Shown here piece after piece: positions 1-8,331 of a DNA stretch of 33,836 nucleotides. Numbering within the stretch: the first letter of the stretch is position 1; the number at the start of each line of letters is the position of its first letter. This stretch comes from Chryseobacterium sp. (GTDB taxonomy: Bacteria > Bacteroidota > Bacteroidia > Flavobacteriales > Weeksellaceae). Below the pieces are notes generated by a model, which did not search any database, was not told the DNA's origin, and saw only the letters and a list, made by a program, of their open reading frames with translations. Position numbers and translations under genes: made by a program. The DNA is taken from the NCBI GenBank assembly GCA_027492795.1, contig JAPUEB010000045.1, positions 1 to 33,836 on the forward strand. Direction: 5' to 3'.

Positions 1-23
1 GATGTTCTACTTAACACGAACCA

Positions 24-226
24 CGTCACTTCGAGTAGCGAAGCGTATCGAGAAGCGCTCACAACAAGTTCTCGATACATTTCGCTAGCGCGAAACACTC
101 GAACTGACGGAGCGTTCTGCCCTCAACAACCACCACACGCGTCACTTCGAGTAGCGAAGCGTATCGAGAAGTGCTTACAAAAAATTCTCGATACATTTCG
201 CTAGCGCGAAAGACTCGAACTGACGG
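24..226. repeat. Two copies of an 87-bp palindromic REP-like repeat
   Basis: Two near-identical 87-bp units lie at 24-110 and 140-226. Each begins CGTCACTTCGAGT and ends ACTCGAACTGACGG, so each is an imperfect inverted repeat (TCGAGT outer arm, TATCGAGAA/TTCTCGATA inner arm) that can fold into one long hairpin. The copies differ mainly in the loop and at one base near the right end. The pair sits just beyond the 3' end of the polysaccharide operon. Confidence 0.85.
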
Positions 227-265
227 GAGATGAGCGTTTGTCTTACGATTTTGAATGATGGGAAA

Positions 266-1453
266 TTATTCTGCAACTCTTCGGTACTCATCCAGCAAAG
301 CCTTCCATACATACTCCTGCGAATAGCGATCGGAAATTAGCGGTCTTGCGTTTTTCGACAATTTTTCACGCAGCAATTCATTTTGCAAAAGTTTTTGCAT
401 TGCTTCCTCTAATGCATCTACATTTTTTGGGGGAACAATGATACCGTTAATACCGTTTTCTATAATCTCATTACATCCGTTGATATCCGAAACAATTGAT
501 GGAAGCTCCATAGCACCTGCCTGCAACACCACATTCGGAAAACCTTCCCGATAACTTGGAAAAACCAAGGCATCGCTTACCGAAAAATAGGGGCGCACAT
601 CTTTTTGAAAACCTACAGAGATGATGTTCGGATTTTTTTCAATTTCCAAAATCGTTTCCGGTAACAAAGCATCCAGTTCATGCTCAAAAGGACCTACGAG
701 GAGGAGTTTGAGAGTTGGAGGGTTGGAGAGTTGGAGGGTTTGAGAGTTGGAGGGTTGAGCAATTTTTGAATTGAGGTTTTGGAATGCGGAAACCAACTCA
801 TTGATTCCTTTGTCCTTTACCAGTCTACCTACAAATACGAATACAAAATCGGTTTCGGAAATGTTTAATTTTTTTTTCAAAGAAATTTGCGTTTCTTCGG
901 AAATAGAATTTGGACTGAAATAATGTAAATCTAGCCCATTTACATTCCCGTTGGCAATAATTTTCAATGGTTTTTTAGTGATGCCAAAATTGATCAGATC
1001 TTTCTTCACTCCTACACCTTCGGGATAAATGTGTGTTGCGTGAAGACACAAAAGCCTGTCCATTGCAATTAGAAGTTTTTGAAAGACACCGTGGCGATAT
1101 GGAAAAATAAGTCCCGTAAAGGTGTGCATACGTACCGGAACTCCGGCATATTTAGCTGCAATCATGGAGAGGAGGCCTGCTTTTGGGGTAATAGAATGGA
1201 CAATATCCGGTTTTTCATTTCGAAAAAAGAAATATAAACTGATAAGTGACCTTAAATCTTTAAAGGGAGATATTTGCCGCTCTATGTTAATTGCCTTTAC
1301 CTTCACCCCTTCGCGCTCCATTACCCGTTCAAGGTCTTCACCAGCGGAGGAAACAGCAGTTAAGTTGTAATGTTGGGATAGGAATTTCAACTGACCTTTC
1401 AGCAGAATATTTAGAGATATAGGAACTGTTGCTACCCTTATAAGTTTAGCCAT
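266..1453 (-). CDS. Glycosyltransferase family 4, last gene of the polysaccharide operon in the window
   Basis: This 395-residue GT-B enzyme probably moves a sugar from a nucleotide donor onto the lipid-linked repeat unit at the inner face of the membrane. The C-terminal donor-binding half is visible: FVFVGRLVKDKG near 205-216, LLLVGPFE near 250-257, and SYREGFPNVVLQAGAM near 300-315. The usual EX7E pair appears as E303...Q311; from memory Q is common in PglA-like capsular enzymes. Residues about 231-249 form a Ser/Pro/Gln/Leu-rich insertion encoded by three 16-bp tandem repeats (710-757) between the Rossmann strand and LLLVGP, where relatives have none that I recall. It is separated from the upstream GT4 gene by 158 nt, unlike the overlapping genes before it, so it may have its own promoter. 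The sugar specificity cannot be read from sequence. Confidence 0.9.
   Translation of the reverse strand: MAKLIRVATVPISLNILLKGQLKFLSQHYNLTAVSSAGEDLERVMEREGVKVKAINIERQISPFKDLRSLISLYFFFRNEKPDIVHSITPKAGLLSMIAAKYAGVPVRMHTFTGLIFPYRHGVFQKLLIAMDRLLCLHATHIYPEGVGVKKDLINFGITKKPLKIIANGNVNGLDLHYFSPNSISEETQISLKKKLNISETDFVFVFVGRLVKDKGINELVSAFQNLNSKIAQPSNSQTLQLSNPPTLKLLLVGPFEHELDALLPETILEIEKNPNIISVGFQKDVRPYFSVSDALVFPSYREGFPNVVLQAGAMELPSIVSDINGCNEIIENGINGIIVPPKNVDALEEAMQKLLQNELLREKLSKNARPLISDRYSQEYVWKALLDEYRRVAE
710..757. repeat. Three tandem 16-bp units inside a glycosyltransferase gene
   Basis: Units GAGAGTTGGAGGGTT(G/T) lie at 710-725, 726-741 and 742-757. Together they add 48 bp (16 codons), which keeps the frame. 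A single unit is 16 bp and would not. Related 16-bp units occur at 33575-33606. Confidence 0.9.
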
Positions 1454-1611
1454 TTTTTTCTATTGTTTTTAAAAGTTTTTTTCCATTTTTTTGGCAAATG
1501 AATAAAATACTTTATTTGGTGATATTACTTTATCAATATCAAAAGCGTATAATTTTACTGAATATCGGTTAATTCTTCTTTATAAAAAGTTTTGAAACTA
1601 ATAAATGTTAT

Positions 1612-2712
1612 TTAATTTTCTTTGCTCAATATAGTTTTATAAAGAAGTACTGTTTTATCCACCATACTTACAATATCATATCTTGCGGCTCTTTCTGTAC
1701 ATTGTTCTACAACTTTTTCATAATGATAAGTGTCCACTATAAGTTTTTTTATTTCTTCTGCCAAATTCTTGCTGTCACCTTGCGGAAAAAGAATTCCTGC
1801 GCCTCCAACAACTTCCGACAAACCTGGAACATCACTTGCTAAAAAAGGTTTTCCAGATGCCATACCTTCTAAACTGGAAAGTGAAAGTCCTTCGTAATGG
1901 GAGGAAAGTACAACAGCATCCACAGTTTTCAGTAATTGCGGAATATCATTTCTGATGCCTAAGAAAAATACGCGGTCTTGTAGTTGAAGTTCTTTTGTTA
2001 TATTTTCACACTCTTTGCGTAAAGGTCCTTCTCCTGCAAGAAGTAATTTTACTTGTTGTGGAAGATGTTGTAGCGCATGGATGAGGGTTGGCTGATCTTT
2101 AGGATACTGAAAAGACGATACTTGCAATAGCAGAAAATCGCTTTCAGATATCATTTTATGTATCGTATTCCTTGGAATGTTGGTAGCTGTATTAATTTTT
2201 TTTAAATCAACTCCGTTTTCAATAATAATAAGAACATCTTTGCTAATTCCCGTTTTTTCCAAAACTGCCGATTTTACTTTTTCAGTGATGCAAATAATTT
2301 TATTATAGGAAGAATAAACAATTTTGTCTGACAAACGAAACCACTTACTTCTAAAACGTCTGTTTGAAGTGGAATGTTCCGTAAAAATCATTGGAACTTT
2401 GGAAAAAGACAATCTTTTTGCAGCCACAGCAAAATATTGTGCTGGAAACAAATGAACATGAACCAAATCATATTTTTTTAGATAAGGTATTATCTTCCCA
2501 ATATGCTTCGGGCTGTACACCGAACCTTTACCTAAGGAATAAATATTGCCACTATATTTTTTTTTAAGTTCATGATACAATGGATATTCTGTGCCGTTGA
2601 GTAGCAATACATCGGTTTCTATACCTTGATTGTTCAGCAGTGGAATTGTTTCAACAATCAGTTTTTCTGCTCCGCCGGTAGCAAGAGAGTTGATGATGTG
2701 GAGGACTTTCAT
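1612..2712 (-). CDS. Glycosyltransferase family 4
   Basis: This 366-residue GT4 enzyme has the N-terminal signature HIINSLATGGAEKLI (residues 5-19), typical of WcaL/capsular GT4 proteins that bind the acceptor through a Gly-rich loop. The donor site is in the C-terminal half: ENGVDL near 165, LLLAGEGPLRKE near 224, and a complete EX7E motif (EGLSLSSLE) followed by GMASGKPFLASDVPG. It should add one sugar to the repeat unit in the cytoplasm. Its ATG overlaps the stop codon of the upstream GT2 gene by 4 nt (ATGA), so the two are translationally coupled. The sugar and linkage are unknown. Confidence 0.92.
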   Translation of the reverse strand: MKVLHIINSLATGGAEKLIVETIPLLNNQGIETDVLLLNGTEYPLYHELKKKYSGNIYSLGKGSVYSPKHIGKIIPYLKKYDLVHVHLFPAQYFAVAAKRLSFSKVPMIFTEHSTSNRRFRSKWFRLSDKIVYSSYNKIICITEKVKSAVLEKTGISKDVLIIIENGVDLKKINTATNIPRNTIHKMISESDFLLLQVSSFQYPKDQPTLIHALQHLPQQVKLLLAGEGPLRKECENITKELQLQDRVFFLGIRNDIPQLLKTVDAVVLSSHYEGLSLSSLEGMASGKPFLASDVPGLSEVVGGAGILFPQGDSKNLAEEIKKLIVDTYHYEKVVEQCTERAARYDIVSMVDKTVLLYKTILSKEN

Positions 2713-3584
2713 TTGACTGTAAATTGATCTTTAAAGCTTAATACAGTGCCAATAGGCAAACCAATAACGGACGAGAATGCATTAACCTTTTTGATTTTTT
2801 CACTAAAAGCTAGATTTGAATAACGTGCAAATCTCCAAAAATTAATATTAGCTTTAAGTTTCTGGATGATGGGTATGTCACATGCTTCTAATTCCGAATA
2901 GGTAAGCATGGAGGCTACAGGTGAATTCATTCTTATTTTTGTGATTTTCGCAGTGAGACCATCGTTCAAGTATTCGCAATGATACACAATTTCGTTAAAA
3001 TATAATAGGCTGTAGGATTGTGCAATTCTGTTCCACACCAATGCTTCTGGACAAAATTTTTCATTTTGTATATCAGGAAAAGGATATTTTTTCAAAATTT
3101 CTGTTCTAAAAACTTCTGCTAAATCACCTGTAACCCCATATTTATTTCGTATTTCAATTGCATTGGCAACTACATTGCTCTGTAAGCCAGAACCCACACA
3201 TTTTCCTTCCAAATCAGCTTTCAACCCTGCAATTCCGGCAATTTCATTATTACTTTCTATTGTCTTATATTTTTCCCAAATGATTTGAAGTGCCTTGTAT
3301 GGTAAAACATCATCACTGTCCACAATAAAGAAAAGACTACCTTTTGCTTCGCTTACGCCTCTATTAATAGCTCTATGTTTTCCGCCATTTCGTTGCTTTA
3401 TGTACTTGATATTTATTTTTTTTTCATCAAGTAGCGACGCAACCAATTTCTCTGTATTATCGGTGCTTCCATCGTCAATAATCAGCCATTCAAAATCCGA
3501 AAAAGATTGTTCAACTAAACTGCTGTATAAATTTTTTAATCTATATGCGCGGTTATACGTAGGTGTAAAAACTGTAATTTTCAT
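2709..3584 (-). CDS. Glycosyltransferase family 2
   Basis: This 291-residue protein has a GT-A fold, family 2. The start ITVFTPTYNRAYRLKNLYSSL, the IDDGSTDNT motif near 36-44 and the metal-binding DSDD near 89-92 (FFIVDSDDVLP) are the classic nucleotide-sugar and divalent-cation sites. KHRAINRG between them is the usual acceptor-side helix. No membrane segment is seen, so it acts in the cytoplasm on an undecaprenyl-linked acceptor. Both ends overlap neighbours by 4 nt (ATGA), placing it firmly within the operon. The donor sugar is not predictable. Confidence 0.92.
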   Translation of the reverse strand: MKITVFTPTYNRAYRLKNLYSSLVEQSFSDFEWLIIDDGSTDNTEKLVASLLDEKKINIKYIKQRNGGKHRAINRGVSEAKGSLFFIVDSDDVLPYKALQIIWEKYKTIESNNEIAGIAGLKADLEGKCVGSGLQSNVVANAIEIRNKYGVTGDLAEVFRTEILKKYPFPDIQNEKFCPEALVWNRIAQSYSLLYFNEIVYHCEYLNDGLTAKITKIRMNSPVASMLTYSELEACDIPIIQKLKANINFWRFARYSNLAFSEKIKKVNAFSSVIGLPIGTVLSFKDQFTVK

Positions 3585-4672
3585 TTTATTCGGTATTCAA
3601 GTTTGTCCCAAATACTTGTCCTTTCAGTATCAAACAATACACTTTTATATGGTATAAAATCACCATTATCAAAACTAATCATCAAACGAAAGAACAAAAG
3701 AGTAAAATATAAAAACGTGATGCTTTTGAATAATAGTTTATTTTTATTTTCTAAAAAATAGTAGATAAAAGAAATTCCTATAGCAACAAAAATTAAGTAA
3801 TACCATGAAAACCTTATAAATGATGCATTAGTTAGCGATATTAGAATTAAAAATACATAGAATAAAGCGCCGTTAAAAAAAATGACAGACTGTTTATAAC
3901 GGTAAAGATTTTTTCCAAAGAAAAATAACACTCCAAATATTATTAAGGATTCTATGAGATAGAAGATATTGATTGCTCCAGACTTAGCTACATATTTAGA
4001 AACTTTTGCATCACCAATATTTTCTGAAAACAGATTCAAAAACAAATTGGATAACGGAGTTAATGAAATGAAAATTGCCAACGCAGCACAAACTGCAATG
4101 GTAAAAGGATTGAAGCGGTAGTTTCCTAACAAAACTAGAGGAAGAAAAACTATTGAAGATTTATGAATGAAAAACGCCGTAATGCACAACAGGGCTACTA
4201 CAAAGTATGATCTTTTTATGATAAAAGGTATTGCCAACCAAATTACCCCCATTGCAATACCTTGCCTAACATAAACATAAGACATTAGATAAAACTTACA
4301 GAATATAATAAATGCTGCGAAAAAAGGTAAATATGCATATCTCTTTATGTTGTAAGAAAAAAGTAAAAAGGTTAGGAGACTGCTTACAAAAAGCATAAAA
4401 TATCTATCTGTGGAGAATATACGAAGTAATAGATAGTATAAACGAAATCCAAATTCAAATGGTTTGAATGTTAATATAAACCTGCCATCCGATTCATACA
4501 CTTCAGAATATACGTAAATATCATAACCACCAATCATGTCACGAAGACCTGCCGTAAGTACTACAGCAGAAAAGGAAAAAATTGCAAAATTCTGCAATTG
4601 TTGAATACTCATCTTTTCCTCTGTCCAGAAGATGAAGGCAAAAACCAAAAACAGAATTATGTATACTAACAT
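3581..4672 (-). CDS. EpsG-like O-antigen/exopolysaccharide polymerase (Wzy role)
   Basis: This 363-residue integral membrane protein has about ten hydrophobic segments and a short charged segment after TM1 (WTEEKMS). The pattern, including the loop after TM2 (GLRDMIGGYDIYVYSEVY) and a central YVRQGIAMGVIWLAI stretch, is that of the EpsG family. This family fills the Wzy polymerase position in many Firmicutes and Bacteroidota loci. It would join repeat units at the outer face of the inner membrane after Wzx flips them. It is the only polymerase candidate in the cluster, which supports the role. It overlaps the upstream gene by 7 nt and the downstream GT2 gene by 4 nt. Confidence 0.8.
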   Translation of the reverse strand: MLVYIILFLVFAFIFWTEEKMSIQQLQNFAIFSFSAVVLTAGLRDMIGGYDIYVYSEVYESDGRFILTFKPFEFGFRLYYLLLRIFSTDRYFMLFVSSLLTFLLFSYNIKRYAYLPFFAAFIIFCKFYLMSYVYVRQGIAMGVIWLAIPFIIKRSYFVVALLCITAFFIHKSSIVFLPLVLLGNYRFNPFTIAVCAALAIFISLTPLSNLFLNLFSENIGDAKVSKYVAKSGAINIFYLIESLIIFGVLFFFGKNLYRYKQSVIFFNGALFYVFLILISLTNASFIRFSWYYLIFVAIGISFIYYFLENKNKLLFKSITFLYFTLLFFRLMISFDNGDFIPYKSVLFDTERTSIWDKLEYRIK

Positions 4673-5892
4673 AAGTTACGTTTCATCAATTGATTTTTTA
4701 AATCTTTTGCAACAAAATCAACGGTAAAATGCTCCTTCATTGCACTTAGGTTTTTCCTAAACAAGCCATAATCTGCAATAGAATTATTATCCAACAACGC
4801 AATTTCTTTCACTTTACTCAACAAATGATCATAATCTTTACATACATAACCAATAGCCCCAAATCTTTCTACAAGATTATCGAAATAAGGATGCTGATAA
4901 GTTAAAATAGGAATACCAAAAGCAACTGCATCTATAAATGCTCCGCTTGCCCGAAATACGTACTGTATTTGATCATATAAAAAAACAGTGAAATCCAGAT
5001 TTTTTAAATGAGATTCATACTCTTCTCTGGTAAGATAATCTGGTTTGTCTGGCTTACTATTGCCAACTTTTTCTAGAACCCATTCATTCTTATAATCTTG
5101 CATCTCGGGAGTTATTAAACCAACAGTTTCAAAAACTACGTTATGATCTGTTATGAATGAACTTGAGTCTTTTGCCAATTGATATAATATATGTGAATTT
5201 TTGCGATATCGCTCCATACTGCCAATGTGACCAATATGAACTGGAGAATTAAGTATTTTATCATAATGATCACTACCGTCCATTTGCAGGTAGGGATGAT
5301 CAATCTCTATAATTTCATTCTCTTTTACAAAACCAGATTGCAAAAGTTTGTTCTTTGAAATTTTGTTGAGTACAATATAGTAAAAATTGGAAGACTTAAC
5401 GGCCAAATTAATCCTATACAGAAGCCCCGTGAATTTTTCGAATTTATTTTGTGTAACATAAAGAAAATCTAAATCACCATGCAAAACTGCAATAAACTTT
5501 CTTGATGGATACAATATTTTTAAAAGCTTTAGAAGTAAAAATGAAGTTGGAGTAGTAATCGACAAGAAATAACGGTCGTTTGAGGATCCTCTTTTTAACA
5601 ACTGATAAAAGTGGAAAAACCTTTTTATTTCTTTTCGTATAAAGTTGAATAGTTTATGAATGGTTTTTTCGGTTTTTGGTTCAGTATAAATTATGGGTGA
5701 CAGCTTTATCTTCACTAATTCCTCAGCATCTAACAAACTTAATGTGCTTGATTGACTAGATTCGATACCGCAAAAAGTGATTATACTATGTTGGTATATC
5801 TTAATTAGCATACTTACAAAAGATGCATTAAAAATCATGTGGTGGTTTCGCTCGGAAGTTTGATCTATAAAGTAAATTTGCGAATCGTTCAT
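4666..5892 (-). CDS. Probable GT-B-fold glycosyltransferase, divergent
   Basis: This 408-residue protein has no family signature that I can name with certainty. The C-terminal third reads like a GT-B donor domain: HIGHIGSMERYRKN near 219-232, then the late FRASGAFIDAVAFGIPILT segment near 313-331, which corresponds to the EGxxxxxxEAxxxGxPV region of GT4-type enzymes with the Glu residues lost. An earlier FIAVLHGDLDFL segment resembles the end of the acceptor domain. It lies between a GT2 gene and the EpsG-like polymerase and overlaps the latter by 7 nt. The context strongly implies a transferase or sugar-modifying role in the same pathway. Confidence is high for the gene and moderate for the function. 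Confidence 0.7.
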   Translation of the reverse strand: MNDSQIYFIDQTSERNHHMIFNASFVSMLIKIYQHSIITFCGIESSQSSTLSLLDAEELVKIKLSPIIYTEPKTEKTIHKLFNFIRKEIKRFFHFYQLLKRGSSNDRYFLSITTPTSFLLLKLLKILYPSRKFIAVLHGDLDFLYVTQNKFEKFTGLLYRINLAVKSSNFYYIVLNKISKNKLLQSGFVKENEIIEIDHPYLQMDGSDHYDKILNSPVHIGHIGSMERYRKNSHILYQLAKDSSSFITDHNVVFETVGLITPEMQDYKNEWVLEKVGNSKPDKPDYLTREEYESHLKNLDFTVFLYDQIQYVFRASGAFIDAVAFGIPILTYQHPYFDNLVERFGAIGYVCKDYDHLLSKVKEIALLDNNSIADYGLFRKNLSAMKEHFTVDFVAKDLKNQLMKRNLC

Positions 5893-5909
5893 TTTGATAA
5901 AAAAAATTA

Positions 5910-6902
5910 TTATTTTGTTTTTTGTATATTTACAATCTTATCAATGAAATATTTTTCGTAATTAATCATATATTTCCTAGTTTTTTGAGCAATGGTTTTC
6001 AACGATCCTTTGATTGGATATAAATCATACTTCTTAAGTTCTTCGAAACATCTTTTTATAAAGCTTTCGTTGAGGTTTTCTTGCTTACTATAAAAACGCC
6101 ATAATAAGTTCCAAACAACAGAATTATAATTTTTTATTATTGCTGTTTTTAGTTTTGGATCCATGTTATATTGGATAGTGTCTTTAATAAGTTTTGCAAC
6201 AATTATCTCATCATGTAGAAGTTTTTCAAGCTTTTTCATATCTGTTGGCTTAGACATCGATCCACTATGCTGCAGGTAGTTGTATGCATAATCTTCTTTG
6301 AAAATAACTTTCTGTGCATTAATCATTAAACGGTTTGTAAATTCAACATCTTCATGCGTGATGCCCAAAACAAACTTTAGATTTTTTTCTTTCAAAAAAT
6401 TAGTTCTGATTAGGAAACAACAAACGCTCGATATTTGGTAACCTTTTATTAAAGCTTCAGATCCCTTTAAAACTTTATCGTACTGAACTGAATGCCTATC
6501 TTTCATTCTAATCAGATTACCACTTTCATCAACTAATTTCATCCCATAGCACAGAGCGTCAATATTTAAGTGATCTGCATTGGTAAGCAAATGTATTAAT
6601 ATGGAAAAGTTAATAGTATCGTCTGCATCTAAAAATTGAATGAACTTTCCTCTAGCGTGATCGATTCCAGTATTTCTTGCGCCAGATAATCCTAAATTAT
6701 GTTGGTGAATAACCTTAATATTACTTTTTCTAGCTCCAAAATCATTCAAAACTTCACCACTATTATCCGTTGAACCATCATTTACAAAAATAATTTCAAA
6801 ATCTTTTTTAGGTAGAAATTGATACAAAGCTTCTAAATCCCGAAACGTCCTTTCCAAAAAATTGACACCGTTATACACCGGTATTACTATTGTTAATTTC
6901 AT
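5910..6902 (-). CDS. Glycosyltransferase family 2
   Basis: This 330-residue GT-A family 2 enzyme starts KLTIVIPVYNGVNFLERT. It shows the nucleotide site FVNDGSTDNS near 40-49, the LSGARNTGIDHARGKF helix near 73-88, and the metal-binding DADD (FLDADDTI) near 92-95. A C-terminal helical region of about 120 residues has many Lys and aromatic residues, as in capsule GT2 proteins that sit on the membrane surface. The ATG overlaps the Wzx stop by 4 nt (ATGA). Specificity is unknown. Confidence 0.92.
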   Translation of the reverse strand: MKLTIVIPVYNGVNFLERTFRDLEALYQFLPKKDFEIIFVNDGSTDNSGEVLNDFGARKSNIKVIHQHNLGLSGARNTGIDHARGKFIQFLDADDTINFSILIHLLTNADHLNIDALCYGMKLVDESGNLIRMKDRHSVQYDKVLKGSEALIKGYQISSVCCFLIRTNFLKEKNLKFVLGITHEDVEFTNRLMINAQKVIFKEDYAYNYLQHSGSMSKPTDMKKLEKLLHDEIIVAKLIKDTIQYNMDPKLKTAIIKNYNSVVWNLLWRFYSKQENLNESFIKRCFEELKKYDLYPIKGSLKTIAQKTRKYMINYEKYFIDKIVNIQKTK

Positions 6903-8329
6903 TTTATAAATGATATGATATTCATTAACATTTTTCTATTTATTAAATAACTAAAAAATATATAGCATAGTGCAAAAATAGTTAACTGAGTAATTAAATA
7001 TAAAAATACATTATTACTTAAGAAATTTAAAAGTTGTAAAAATGGTAATGCTAAAATCGTAGCCAAAAATATCCTCAATAAATCTATGATTTGATCTTTT
7101 ATTAAATACTTATTTAGGATTTTCTTTGTAAAAAAAACATGTAAAAGCAATTCAAATAGAGAGTATGGAATTAACAAAGTTACCATAGTTTTAAAATTAC
7201 CAAGAAAGTAGCCAGCACTCACAAAAAGAATAAAAAAAGCTTTACAGATAACACTCACTTTTAATACTAAATCACTCTTACCTTTTATTGATAAAGCGTT
7301 TTCATGTAAAGTCGTAACTGGATACAACATACCTGAAAGAGCTAATACAGTGAGATAGAAATTCATATCTATCCACTTGTTAGTAAATAGCAAAATGATG
7401 ATTTCTTTTGAAAAAAGGGCAATAAAAATTAAGGTAGGGACTGAAATAAATGCTACACCATTTAGTAATTGCCGAAACTTGTTATTGAAAGATGTATTAT
7501 CATTATGTACCATTGAAATAATTGGAAAAGAAACTTTCGAGAATGTATTCGTAATAAGATTTACAAAAATATTTTTCATCGACTCAGAACGACTATAATA
7601 TCCCACGACTGATGGTTGATAAAGTCTTCCAAATAAAACATTTATAACATTTCTGACAATTCCATCCAATAAATTAGTGATTGTTAACTTATATCCGAAT
7701 GAAAAATGTTTTTTTAAAACATTTTTATCAAAAACAAAAAGTCTTGGCTTCCATTTTGAAGCAATCCACAAACAACATAAACTTGAAAAAATACTGATTA
7801 AAGTCGTGAAGACTAAACTCCAAACATGATAATTATTTAGAGCCATAATTACTCCAATCATTCCACCAAGAACACCAGAAATAATAGAAGACAATGCTAA
7901 AATTTTGAAGTGTAAATACTTTGTTAAATATGCTTGTTGTGTAGTTGTTAACGAGTTTAAAATAATGGAAATCGCATAAACTCTCACAACATCAATTAAT
8001 ATTTTCTGATGAAAAAAATTCGCAATAAATGGTGCAGATATAAATACTATTAAATACAAAACAATACCAATAACGATATTGAAATTAAAAATAACTGAAA
8101 AATGATAATCATCAGCATCAGCATCTCTAACCAAAGAATTTGAAAAACCAGAATCTAGAAGAACGTTACTTATTGTAAAAATAACATATATCATTCCTAG
8201 CAAGCCATAATCTGTAGGAGTTAATAATCTTCCTAATATTATAACTAAACTTAGGCCTGTTATTTGGCTAAATAGTTGCTGTAAAAAAGTCCACTTAAAT
8301 CCGCGAAAAGCTTGCTCTTTTAAAGACAT
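6899..8329 (-). CDS. Wzx-type polysaccharide flippase (MOP superfamily)
   Basis: This membrane protein has 12-14 hydrophobic helices. It starts SLKEQAFRGFKWTF and continues with the ILGRLLTPTDYGLLGM segment that is a hallmark of the LPS/capsule MOP exporters (residues about 30-45). It should flip the undecaprenyl-linked repeat unit to the periplasmic side for the EpsG-like polymerase. I chose the ATG at 8329 (476 aa). A TTG two codons upstream (8335) would overlap the wzc stop. The ATG begins directly after the wzc stop codon at 8332-8334, which fits coupled translation. Confidence 0.92.
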   Translation of the reverse strand: MSLKEQAFRGFKWTFLQQLFSQITGLSLVIILGRLLTPTDYGLLGMIYVIFTISNVLLDSGFSNSLVRDADADDYHFSVIFNFNIVIGIVLYLIVFISAPFIANFFHQKILIDVVRVYAISIILNSLTTTQQAYLTKYLHFKILALSSIISGVLGGMIGVIMALNNYHVWSLVFTTLISIFSSLCCLWIASKWKPRLFVFDKNVLKKHFSFGYKLTITNLLDGIVRNVINVLFGRLYQPSVVGYYSRSESMKNIFVNLITNTFSKVSFPIISMVHNDNTSFNNKFRQLLNGVAFISVPTLIFIALFSKEIIILLFTNKWIDMNFYLTVLALSGMLYPVTTLHENALSIKGKSDLVLKVSVICKAFFILFVSAGYFLGNFKTMVTLLIPYSLFELLLHVFFTKKILNKYLIKDQIIDLLRIFLATILALPFLQLLNFLSNNVFLYLITQLTIFALCYIFFSYLINRKMLMNIISFIK

Positions 8330-8331
8330 TA

